In this document: piece after piece, positions 1 through 5,651 of the stretch
How the letters are laid out: the number at the start of each line of letters is the position of its first letter
Position numbering within the stretch: the stretch's first letter is position 1
NCBI GenBank assembly: GCA_003523945.1
Contig: DOFS01000074.1
Span: 1-6,619, forward strand
From: Nitrospiraceae bacterium
Lineage (GTDB): Bacteria > Nitrospirota > Nitrospiria > Nitrospirales > UBA8639
Length of the DNA stretch: 6,619 nucleotides
Direction of reading: 5' to 3'
Translations under genes and position numbers: made by a program
The notes under the pieces: model-generated
What the model saw: the letters and a program-made list of their open reading frames with translations, nothing else
What the model was told of the DNA's origin: nothing
Database searches by the model: none

Positions 1-117
1 AGGGTTCTCCCGTCAATATTGCCCGATGACCTGGACAGCTTCCTGAACCCTCAGGTAAGATCGGCTCTTTGTTTTCCAATTTCCTTGTTCGGTCATTTTA
101 ATGAAAATTTAAAGATT

Positions 118-462
118 ATGAGTAAATTTACCCATCATATTTTCGTGTGTGTCAATGAACGGCCAAAGGGAGATCCGCGAGGGTGTTGTGCTGCCCTGGG
201 TTCTGTCGGATTACATGGGTTCTTCAAAAAAGAAGTCGAGCGGTTAGGGTTAAAAGGTATTGTCCGGGCAAACAAAGCCGGGTGTCTGGACCAATGTGAG
301 TATGGACCAAGCGTCGTCATCTATCCCGAAGGGGTCTGGTATTGGGTTGGACAGGAAGCCGATGTCACCGAAATCATGGAGCGACATATCGGCAAAGGAG
401 AAATCGTGGAACGACTCCTGATGCCAGGAAAAAATGGTTCATTACCCACAGTCAAATCCTAA
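118..462 (+). CDS. Thioredoxin-fold [2Fe-2S] ferredoxin
   Basis: A 114-residue soluble protein that should carry electrons through one [2Fe-2S] cluster. The four ligands are visible as C11, C23, C56 and C60, giving C-x11-C and C-x3-C separated by 32 residues. This is the pattern of the thioredoxin-like ferredoxin family (Aquifex Fd, Azotobacter FeSII/Shethna type, NuoE-like fold). The family is usually 100-120 residues, so this one is full length. I chose the ATG at 118 because the family fold starts here (MSKFTHHIFVCVNE). No good Shine-Dalgarno is seen. The same frame is open back to base 1, so an upstream start (ATG at 19 or beyond the window) cannot be excluded, but that stretch does not look like this family. 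It is first of three same-strand genes, followed 74 bases later by a Cys-free protein and then a second ferredoxin. The physiological partner cannot be read from the window. Family call is confident; start is moderate. Confidence 0.88.
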   Translation: MSKFTHHIFVCVNERPKGDPRGCCAALGSVGLHGFFKKEVERLGLKGIVRANKAGCLDQCEYGPSVVIYPEGVWYWVGQEADVTEIMERHIGKGEIVERLLMPGKNGSLPTVKS

Positions 463-536
463 GGTTTTGTCTTCTCACAAAGAAACCACTGGTCTCATAA
501 CCCTGGCGCCTCAACCTGGCACATGGTCTTCATCTT

Positions 537-971
537 ATGGGCAATGAAGAGAAATGGAAAGCCAACTTACGGAAAGTAGCCTTTTTAAAGTCCTTTCCCG
601 GCTGGATCTCTTCCTGGGAACAGGGGATTGGAGCCACCATTGAACAGGTCCTTCCCATTCCCGGGCATGCTCCCCATGCCGTCCTCCTTTTAACTGAAGG
701 CCGCTTTGTTGTCACCGCACCCGTGCATGACGAACCACAAATGGTCACAGCGGGACTCATGTCCGCTCGTCCACATCTTGAGTCCATCCATGCCAGCGCA
801 TTTACGGAATATGATCACCTGACCCGTCTGGATCAGGAACTTGGACGCATGGCCAGGTTAGAAAATATTCTGAACGCCATTGATAACAATATTGATCGAA
901 TTCCTGAGCTCAAAACGCGCATTCAGGAATTGGTCAAACAATGGGAGAAGGAGAATCATCAATCACAATGA
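537..971 (+). CDS. Conserved-looking hypothetical protein with C-terminal coiled coil, between two ferredoxins
   Basis: A 144-residue protein I do not recognise. It has no cysteine, no signal peptide and no membrane segment, so it is probably cytoplasmic and binds no Fe-S cluster itself. Residues 1-35 are basic and aromatic (several K, three W). Residues about 36-75 read as beta strands (PHAVLLLTEGRFVVTAPV). From about residue 92 to 140 it is a charged amphipathic helix with heptad-like Leu/Ile spacing (RLENILNAIDNNIDRIPELK), suggesting a coiled coil. The first ATG after the in-frame stop at 498-500 was taken as the start; no clear ribosome site precedes it. Its stop overlaps the next start (ATGA at 968-971), so it is translationally coupled to the downstream ferredoxin. 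Context suggests a scaffold or partner for the two Fe-S proteins; this is inference only. Confidence 0.75.
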   Translation: MGNEEKWKANLRKVAFLKSFPGWISSWEQGIGATIEQVLPIPGHAPHAVLLLTEGRFVVTAPVHDEPQMVTAGLMSARPHLESIHASAFTEYDHLTRLDQELGRMARLENILNAIDNNIDRIPELKTRIQELVKQWEKENHQSQ

Positions 972-1246
972 ATATGCTTGAAATGTTTTCCGGAGCCCTT
1001 TTTGAAGGAGTGAAGCCTATGATGGTGAGAAGAGACCACTTGGTCCGACATCCGGACCGTTGTACTCATAATTCGATTTGCATTCCCATTTGTCCGACGG
1101 GAGCCTGGCTCTCGACTCCTCCCTACAAGTTCGATTCGTCACGGTGCATGGAATCGTGCCGACTCTGTCTGGATGCCTGTCCAACTCAGGCCATTTACGG
1201 AGTCTTTCTCAAAGGGGAAAAACTTCTCTCACCGAAACAAGAATAA
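968..1246 (+). CDS. Small bis-cluster ferredoxin with atypical cysteine motifs
   Basis: A 92-residue ferredoxin-like protein with two Fe-S motifs ending in the usual Cys-Pro. The second motif is C60-x3-C64-x2-C67-x3-C71-P. The first is C32-x5-C38-x3-C42-P, with Asn35 where the second cysteine of a CxxCxxCxxxCP motif should be. Seven cysteines are present in all. One cluster should therefore be [3Fe-4S], or [4Fe-4S] with a non-Cys ligand; which of these is not decidable from sequence. The start at 968 overlaps the previous stop (ATGA) and has AAGGAGA at 948-954, a rather long 13-base spacing. An ATG at 941 in the same frame would add nine residues and is the alternative. The N-terminal 30 residues (MLEMFSGALFEGVKPMMVRR) resemble the leader of larger ferredoxin subunits. 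The gene closes the ferredoxin set; its stop lies one base from the stop of the convergent prenyl synthase gene. Confidence 0.85.
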   Translation: MNMLEMFSGALFEGVKPMMVRRDHLVRHPDRCTHNSICIPICPTGAWLSTPPYKFDSSRCMESCRLCLDACPTQAIYGVFLKGEKLLSPKQE

Positions 1247-1247
1247 A

Positions 1248-2291
1248 TTAGATAATACGCTTCCTCCAATATCCCCAATAAGCCGTACCCACAGTGCCAC
1301 AGCCACCCGTGAGTCCTGTGGAGGCCACGATTTGATAAACATCGCCCCGCGCAATTTTGATGGGTGAGTTCGGACTCAGCACGAGCGGTGACACCGACAA
1401 TTGCTGCAAAGTACGGATCCCAATCAAAATCGGCCACATGCAGGCCAAACGCAGGCGAACCTCCATGCGCGGAATGGCCATCGTATAGCGCCAACCCTGA
1501 TCTAAATGATCCCGAGCCTCTTGAATCAATTTTCTGAAGAGGGGGCGAAATGCCTGAACAGAAGATTCATCGAGTAGTTGATGAGGAGCAAGAGCCGCCT
1601 GATCCAGCAACACCGTCGGAATATAGCACCGCCCATTCCTTAAATCCCGTGGCAAATCCCGAAGAATATTCACCATCTGCAATCCCTTCCCATAGCGAAT
1701 GCCTAAGGGGATCATGCAGGCCTGATCCCACCCACGAAATCCCGGTAGGTGACTGCATACCATCTTCGTCCAAAATTCCCCCACGCAGCCCGCAACCGCA
1801 TACGTGTAATATTCAAAATCGTGAATTGCCTGTAATGCTCGTACCGCCTCCCCATCCGTTTTTTGAGGAAATTGGTGGAGGTCAAATTGCATTCCTCCAA
1901 TCAGTACTGAAAGAACCTGCGCAATCTGGGACCGGTCGGTTGGACTGAATTTTTGGTAAATTCGGAAACACCCCTCTAATTCTTCCAATAAGCGACGCTC
2001 ATCGGGATTCGATTGTTGGGTAAGTACTTGCCCCTGGATTTTTTTGATCTGCGCCAAATCAGGGACGCTTCCCCACAACTGCCCCTTTAAAAGACGTAAA
2101 CATTCCAGACGGACCCCATCCTCTAAGTCCCCTGTATCGGCAATGGTGTCCGCAGCCCTGGCCAGCAAGTAGGCCAGACCAATTTGCGAACGAACGGCGC
2201 GAGGCAGAATGGTGAGGGTTAAATAAAAGGAGCGGGAAACCCGTTTGAGCACGTCACCGAGAAGATGTTGATCCGATGGAGAAAGGCGCAT
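1248..2291 (-). CDS. Squalene/phytoene synthase family protein, probably squalene synthase
   Basis: A 347-residue head-to-head prenyl transferase. It should condense two farnesyl diphosphates to presqualene diphosphate and then squalene, feeding hopanoid or related lipid synthesis. Both Asp-rich motifs that bind diphosphate-Mg are visible: DTIAD at 48-52 and D212-x3-D216 in the stretch ILRDLPRDLRNGRCYIP. The entry motif SRSFYLTLTILPR lies at 19-31. The segment YTYAVAGCVGEFW (162-174) matches the YxxxVAGxVG signature of squalene-type rather than classical CrtB enzymes. Length is normal for the family, and the C-terminus keeps the PIKIARGDVYQI-type end. It is second in a two-gene unit: only five bases separate it from the cupredoxin stop, with no strong Shine-Dalgarno, so coupling is likely. 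A phytoene or dehydrosqualene synthase is the alternative; no HpnC, HpnE or cyclase gene is in view to settle it. Confidence 0.85.
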   Translation of the reverse strand: MRLSPSDQHLLGDVLKRVSRSFYLTLTILPRAVRSQIGLAYLLARAADTIADTGDLEDGVRLECLRLLKGQLWGSVPDLAQIKKIQGQVLTQQSNPDERRLLEELEGCFRIYQKFSPTDRSQIAQVLSVLIGGMQFDLHQFPQKTDGEAVRALQAIHDFEYYTYAVAGCVGEFWTKMVCSHLPGFRGWDQACMIPLGIRYGKGLQMVNILRDLPRDLRNGRCYIPTVLLDQAALAPHQLLDESSVQAFRPLFRKLIQEARDHLDQGWRYTMAIPRMEVRLRLACMWPILIGIRTLQQLSVSPLVLSPNSPIKIARGDVYQIVASTGLTGGCGTVGTAYWGYWRKRII

Positions 2292-2296
2292 GAGAG

Positions 2297-2767
2297 CTAG
2301 CGGACGATGAGACGGCCTTCCATCCCTTGCTCACGATGCGTGGGAAAGAATAGGAGCTGTTTATCGCAATAAAAAGGATAGATGCCGGGCTCGGTCAAGG
2401 TGAGGGTGACGGCCTTAGTGTCGCCGCTGGAAATATCCACATCCACCAGACGGATTCCGCTAGGATCATCCAGCAAAAAATTGTGAGGAACTAAAAATGA
2501 CTGATTACTCAGGGTCAGTGTCACCGGTGTACCCGCTTTGACCACAAATTCGGATGGCGTAAAAGCGTAACTTTCCATACTGATCATCACCTGTTGTCCG
2601 AAGGGTTCCTCCACCAAAGATAGGGAAGACTCTGAGGCTTGAGCGTAAAGGCCATCGAAAAGACTCCAATAGCCCATCACCAGAACAAGACCCAATATCA
2701 ATCGTGTATAATAAAATTCAGAATGGATACCCATGAATAATAATCTCTTCATCCTGAAAGATATCAT
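2297..2767 (-). CDS. Exported cupredoxin (type 1 blue copper protein)
   Basis: A 156-residue secreted copper protein. A hydrophobic signal segment spans about residues 22-37, with a likely signal-peptidase site after A44 (YAQA then SESS). The mature part is a plastocyanin-like beta sandwich: ESYAFTPSEFVVKAGTPVTL is the classic N-terminal strand pair. The type 1 copper ligands are H95 (VPHNF), C134 (PFYCDK), H144 and M149 (THREQGMEG), all present with C-x9-H-x4-M spacing. It should act as a periplasmic or membrane-associated one-electron carrier, or as a copper-binding protein. The start is uncertain: ATG at 2767, 2752 (MKRLLF) or 2734 (MGIHSE) are all in frame. The last has a GAAGAG about 10 bases upstream, and any of them leaves the signal core intact. 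It is first gene of a pair with the squalene/phytoene synthase, and divergent from htpX. Confidence 0.85.
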   Translation of the reverse strand: MISFRMKRLLFMGIHSEFYYTRLILGLVLVMGYWSLFDGLYAQASESSLSLVEEPFGQQVMISMESYAFTPSEFVVKAGTPVTLTLSNQSFLVPHNFLLDDPSGIRLVDVDISSGDTKAVTLTLTEPGIYPFYCDKQLLFFPTHREQGMEGRLIVR

Positions 2768-2804
2768 AACGGTTTTTCAGCCGAGGGTCACGCCTTTCCG
2801 GCTC

Positions 2805-2832
2805 TTGACTCTCAAGGAAAAGGTGTTATCTT
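2805..2832 (+). promoter_or_regulatory. Sigma70-type promoter for htpX
   Basis: TTGACT at 2805-2810 (5 of 6 to the -35 consensus), a 16-base spacer, and TATCTT at 2827-2832 (4 of 6 to the -10). Transcription would start near 2839-2840, giving an htpX leader of about 120 bases. The -35 lies inside a small inverted repeat, CTTGA-CTC-TCAAG (2804-2816), a possible regulator site. No equally good promoter was seen on the opposite strand for the cupredoxin gene. Confidence 0.5.
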
Positions 2833-2833
2833 C

Positions 2834-2843
2834 CAACATGTTG
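2834..2843. promoter_or_regulatory. Perfect 10-base palindrome at the predicted htpX start site
   Basis: CAACATGTTG reads the same on both strands and is centred within a base or two of the start site predicted from the promoter at 2805-2832. That position suits a repressor operator. No regulator family is recognised from it, and a 10-base palindrome can occur by chance. Confidence 0.25.
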
Positions 2844-2846
2844 AAC

Positions 2847-2866
2847 CCTAAAAGTCGTTTTTTAGG
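2847..2866 (+). other. Small hairpin in the htpX leader
   Basis: CCTAAAA (2847-2853) can pair with TTTTAGG (2860-2866) around a six-base loop. The stem is only 7 bp and mostly A-U, with no U-tract after it, so it is not a terminator. It could act as a leader structure or mRNA stabiliser; no known riboswitch class is recognised. Confidence 0.25.
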
Positions 2867-2896
2867 ACAATCGTGAAGAGAACAGGAAAATCTTTC

Positions 2897-2947
2897 ATGA
2901 AGTCGAACACATTAGCGTTTTTCCACCAGTGGATGTGGAACAATTAA
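2897..2947 (+). CDS. Possible 16-residue leader peptide upstream of htpX
   Basis: A tiny reading frame (MKSNTLAFFHQWMWNN) within the predicted htpX leader. It has its own ribosome site, AGGA at 2884-2887, nine bases before the ATG. Its TAA stop (2945-2947) abuts the htpX ribosome site GGGAG (2948-2952), an arrangement that would couple its translation to htpX. It is rich in aromatic residues (two F, two W) and shows no amino-acid run typical of attenuation. It may simply be a chance frame. Confidence 0.25.
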   Translation: MKSNTLAFFHQWMWNN

Positions 2948-2959
2948 GGGAGATTGTCT

Positions 2960-3844
2960 ATGAAAAAATTTAAAGGAATTGGTTTATTATTAATTGCCAA
3001 TATCCTCATCTTTATCACCCTCTCAATCTCGTTCACCGTTTTATCGGAGATGATCCTGCCGGCCTTCGGGATTGATCTGCGTGGATCACTGGCCCAACAG
3101 GACCTGTTATGGGCCTTTGTCATCGGATTTGGCGGTGCCTTTATCAGTCTGGCCTTTTCCAAACAAATGGCCAGGGCTTTTATTGATTGCACCCAAATTA
3201 CGGAACCCCGTTCCCAGGCTGAAAGACTCGTGTATGACACTGTCCAAAAAATATCTGAAAAGTTAAGTATTTCGATGCCGGAGGTCTGGATTTATGAATC
3301 ACCGGATCCCAATGCGTTTGCCACCGGGCCAACAAAAAACAACTCCATGGTGGCCGTCTCAACCGGTCTGCTCAACAATCTTAATGAAGGTGAAGTTCGA
3401 GCCGTCCTGGCTCATGAAATGGGCCATGTCTACAACGGGGATATGTTTACCACTACCGTGTTGGCAGGCTTGATGAATACATTTGTTTACTTTATTAGCC
3501 GATTTATCTATCGGCAGGTGGCTGAACGGAATGAGGCTCTAGGATTTGGAGTGTATATCGCTTTGCAAATCGTTCTCTCCGTCTTGGCGATGATTCCGAT
3601 TAGCTGGTGGTCCCGCCGTCGGGAATTTGCAGCAGACCGATTCGCAGCCAACACGGTAGGCAAAGAACATATGATCTCTGCTCTGGAGGGCATTGATCGT
3701 TGGGTGCAACGTACCCAATTTGATTATAGCTCCCAAGATGCCCTGGCAACGATGAAAATTTCTGGCAAATCACACAGTTTCATGCAAATATTTGCCACTC
3801 ATCCGCCGATTGAAGCGAGAGTGAATGCATTACGGCAACTCTAA
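2960..3844 (+). CDS. htpX: HtpX family membrane zinc metalloprotease
   Basis: A 294-residue inner-membrane M48-family endopeptidase that degrades misfolded membrane proteins during envelope stress. Its zinc site is complete: HEMGH at 152-156 and the third ligand E222 in RRREFAAD. Hydrophobic segments lie at about 8-32, 49-67, 164-185 and 195-217, the four-segment layout of HtpX with the catalytic domain facing the cytoplasm. The DPNAFATGP stretch (116-124) and the C-terminal ATHPPIEARVNAL are also family hallmarks. Length is normal. The ATG at 2960 is chosen over an in-frame TTG at 2954 because GGGAG (2948-2952) sits seven bases before it and MKKFK is a typical N-terminus. The gene is monocistronic: it has its own promoter and leader upstream and a strong terminator 21 bases after the stop. 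Confidence 0.95.
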   Translation: MKKFKGIGLLLIANILIFITLSISFTVLSEMILPAFGIDLRGSLAQQDLLWAFVIGFGGAFISLAFSKQMARAFIDCTQITEPRSQAERLVYDTVQKISEKLSISMPEVWIYESPDPNAFATGPTKNNSMVAVSTGLLNNLNEGEVRAVLAHEMGHVYNGDMFTTTVLAGLMNTFVYFISRFIYRQVAERNEALGFGVYIALQIVLSVLAMIPISWWSRRREFAADRFAANTVGKEHMISALEGIDRWVQRTQFDYSSQDALATMKISGKSHSFMQIFATHPPIEARVNALRQL

Positions 3845-3865
3845 TTCGTAGGACAAGCGTAATCT

Positions 3866-3900
3866 AAAAAAGGGACTTGGCCATGCCAAGTCCCTTTTTT
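3866..3900. terminator. Strong bidirectional intrinsic terminator between htpX and the STAS gene
   Basis: A perfect 16-bp inverted repeat: the arm at 3866-3881 (A6, then GGGACTTGGC) pairs with 3885-3900 (GCCAAGTCCC, then T6) around a three-base loop. Reading either way, the GC-rich stem is followed by six Us. It can therefore end htpX from the left and the convergent STAS gene from the right; the latter's stop is 91 bases away. Confidence 0.92.
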
Positions 3901-3991
3901 ATTATCTGAACCTCAAAGTGGTCCCAATCCCTTGCGGCTAGGGAATAAGCATTTGCTTGAAGAAATTGCTTGGGGCAGAAATTTAGGCGGC

Positions 3992-4324
3992 TTAATTTAG
4001 CGTCCTGGCATCACATTCATGATTAAAAACTACTGGAAACTCTTTCATCCCATGCATGGAAAGGATAGGAAGGAGCGAGGCCGGAGGTTGAATGAGCGCA
4101 ACAGGAATACCTAAGCCCTGAAGATGATAGAGTCCATACGCACAAAAGGTCAGCCCCATCGGACCAATGGATTCCACATCAGAAAAATCAACCAGAACTT
4201 TTCGATTTTCCAAACTCATAGCTCTTTCTGTCGCTTTTTCAAACATTTCCCCAAGAGAATGATCAGGCAAACCAAATATACGAACAACAACCGCATCCGG
4301 TAAAATCTGAAGACCCCATTGCAT
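3992..4324 (-). CDS. Stand-alone STAS-domain protein lacking the phosphorylatable serine
   Basis: A 110-residue single-domain protein resembling anti-sigma-factor antagonists and other STAS proteins. The central KVLVDFSDVESIGPMGLTFC (42-61) matches the family's strand-turn-helix 'vlvDlsgvefIDSSGl'. It is followed by the expected Leu-rich helix, GIPVALIQPP strand and LLPILSMHGMKEFPVVF end. The motif that normally holds the kinase-target Ser (D-S-S-G, Ser58 of SpoIIAA) is here G54-P55-M56-G57, so it cannot be phosphorylated at that site. It may therefore be a constitutive binding partner, a chemoreceptor or signalling adaptor, or part of a different system. No anti-sigma kinase or phosphatase gene is beside it. 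The start is well supported: GGAGGAGA (4340-4333) lies eight bases before the ATG. It is transcribed alone and ends at the shared terminator at 3866-3900. Confidence 0.75.
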   Translation of the reverse strand: MQWGLQILPDAVVVRIFGLPDHSLGEMFEKATERAMSLENRKVLVDFSDVESIGPMGLTFCAYGLYHLQGLGIPVALIQPPASLLPILSMHGMKEFPVVFNHECDARTLN

Positions 4325-4357
4325 TAGAAATTTCTCCTCCAGCCTGCAAGATATTTA

Positions 4358-4386
4358 TTGACTAAACTGCGCCACTTAACCATACA
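4358..4386 (+). promoter_or_regulatory. Promoter-like element entering the gene-free stretch
   Basis: TTGACT at 4358-4363 (5 of 6), a 17-base spacer, and CATACA at 4381-4386 (only 3 of 6 to the -10). It points into the stretch without genes. The weak -10 makes this tentative. Confidence 0.2.
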
Positions 4387-4703
4387 GGATTGAGTGAACC
4401 CCCTGAACTACCCCCCTACAATTCCTAATATGAACTAGAACCACCTATTCGGTCCTAATCCCGCTGACGAACTAGACCGCAGTGATCACCACAAACCTAT
4501 AGTGCTGATAGGACAGCTCCAGAATGGGTGCAAACAAGAATTTGAGGATAATGGTGCCGAAGAGATTCTATTGCCGGCCGTTCCGATTCTAATTCATCGG
4601 CGACCGTCATGGCCCCGGCAAAACCCACCGTATAATTGGCCGTGGTGGCGTTGAATCAATCACATGTGGATCTGGGGCTGGGTCTGTTAGGAAGCACGGC
4701 TAG

Positions 4704-4730
4704 CTACCAGCCAAAAATCTGGTAGGTTTT
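4704..4730 (+). terminator. Weak hairpin with short T-run, right end of gene-free stretch
   Basis: CTACCAG (4704-4710) pairs with CTGGTAG (4719-4725) around an 8-base loop (CCAAAAAT). On the + strand it is followed by GTTTTG, making it a weak intrinsic terminator for any transcript coming from the left. On the minus strand no U-tract follows, so it is a poor terminator for the lipoprotein gene, although it sits 18 bases past that gene's stop. Confidence 0.35.
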
Positions 4731-4742
4731 GTCACTAGAAAG

Positions 4743-5651
4743 CTAGGGGTGCCTCGCATCCATCCAGAGGCCAGCAGCAATGTGAGAATATTTCTTAACA
4801 ATAGACTCTTTGTTTTCCGAGAAGGAATAAGAAAAGATATCGTAGGACTCTCCGAAAGGAAGTCTAGAGCGAGTTTTACCAAAGATGACAGAATCGAAAC
4901 CTGCAATATACACAAAACTATATGCATTATTTAACACAGAAACTTTCTCCTTCTTTCTTGTTTGAAGATCCAACAAAAATGGCTCTTTGGCTCTCCAATT
5001 TGTACAAAATAATTGTTGCGTAGTCTGTCGCCAAAATATGGGGCGACAATCATCGATTCCTAAAGAAGAACGTTTTGCGTTGGCAATATTGTAAATTGTT
5101 AATTGCCCTTCTTCATTCAAAAATACGACTTCATCTGTTGATATTTGGACCACCGGCATCATCCCTGATAATTGAATCCCATTAGGTAACGTTTTATTTT
5201 TGGGTGCCTTAGCAATTTTTATTATCGAATTTACATCAGCCAGAGATGCCATAAACAACCAATTTCCATTGTCAGCAGATTGGTCATAAAAAAATAATTG
5301 GTCATGGCCGGAAATGTATTGCGGGAGAAACCCTGTACGAGTAACCAGAACCTCCTTAGTGGATAAATTAAGTTGATGAATCATGCAATGAGGCTTACCG
5401 GAACATGTATCAAAAAACAATACGGAATCGTTCATTTTTGTTATATGGTAAATCGCGGCTATACTCGGTTCTTCATAGATAACCAAAGAATTACGTTCCT
5501 TTTCCCACAAAGAGATCACCTCGATGCTGTTGCCTCCCCCCGTATAAATAAGCTGACCCTCAACAATCATACTTTGACTCGGGCTACAGCTTAAAAGAAG
5601 TAAAACAGAGGTTAATGGAATAAGAGTGAGACACCATTGTATTAGGGGCAT
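4743..5651 (-). CDS. AT-rich lipoprotein with beta-propeller-like repeats, function unknown
   Basis: A 302-residue lipoprotein. Residues 1-21 are a signal peptide ending in the lipobox L-L-S-C22. The residue after the Cys is Ser, which in enteric bacteria favours outer-membrane sorting. The mature part shows about six repeats of the type 'D-x-hydrophobic-F ... hydrophobic-x-L', near residues 32-52, 75-100, 117-139, 173-193, 212-235 and 252-280 (for example DSVLFFDTC, DQLFFYDQ, DEVVFLNEE, QQLFCTNW). That suggests a small beta-propeller, as in TolB/WD-like proteins. Cysteines at 83/89 and 202/216 could form disulfides. No catalytic motif is recognised. GGAG (5661-5658) six bases before the ATG supports the start. 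Sampled stretches are about 30-43% GC by hand count, clearly below the flanking genes (about 47-62%), hinting at later acquisition. It is a single gene, with the tRNA-Gly gene upstream on the same strand. Confidence 0.7.
   Translation of the reverse strand: MPLIQWCLTLIPLTSVLLLLSCSPSQSMIVEGQLIYTGGGNSIEVISLWEKERNSLVIYEEPSIAAIYHITKMNDSVLFFDTCSGKPHCMIHQLNLSTKEVLVTRTGFLPQYISGHDQLFFYDQSADNGNWLFMASLADVNSIIKIAKAPKNKTLPNGIQLSGMMPVVQISTDEVVFLNEEGQLTIYNIANAKRSSLGIDDCRPIFWRQTTQQLFCTNWRAKEPFLLDLQTRKKEKVSVLNNAYSFVYIAGFDSVIFGKTRSRLPFGESYDIFSYSFSENKESIVKKYSHIAAGLWMDARHP

Larger units (their letters stand above)
4341..4742. other. Gene-free stretch with promoter-like element, small hairpins and possible coding remnant
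   Basis: No intact gene of credible length is seen on either strand. The stretch holds several things. There is a promoter-like element at its left end (4358-4386). A direct repeat pairs CCTAAT with GAACTAGA at 4424-4439 and again at 4454-4476, with different spacing. GTGATCAC at 4482-4489 is a palindrome. A 5-bp hairpin lies at 4496-4512. A larger fold has TGCCGGCC at 4572-4579 pairing with GG and CCGGCA at 4611-4620, enclosing CCGAT/ATCGG (4583-4600). A hairpin followed by T4 closes the right end (4704-4730). The part 4552-4722 reads on the + strand as two protein-like pieces split by one TAA. It could be a small RNA locus, a decayed gene, or plain spacer. Confidence 0.4.

Noticed and set aside
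19..117. A 33-residue N-terminal extension of the first ferredoxin
   Set aside because: The frame is open, but the stretch has no family resemblance and the fold starts at the ATG at 118. It may be the tail of an upstream region; kept only as an uncertainty.
465..489. Imperfect inverted repeat GGTTTTGT...ACAAAGAAACC after the first ferredoxin stop
   Set aside because: The arms match only with an insertion and no U-tract follows; not convincing as a terminator or attenuator.
1195..1494. A 99-codon minus-strand frame overlapping the end of the synthase and the ferredoxin
   Set aside because: It overlaps two genes with clear motifs and has no recognisable content.
1550..1948. A 132-codon open frame on the + strand inside the squalene/phytoene synthase gene
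   Set aside because: Pro/Ser-rich text with no family features, fully antisense to a well-supported enzyme; a shadow frame.
2944..3240. A 98-codon minus-strand frame inside htpX
   Set aside because: Antisense to the well-supported protease gene and without recognisable features.
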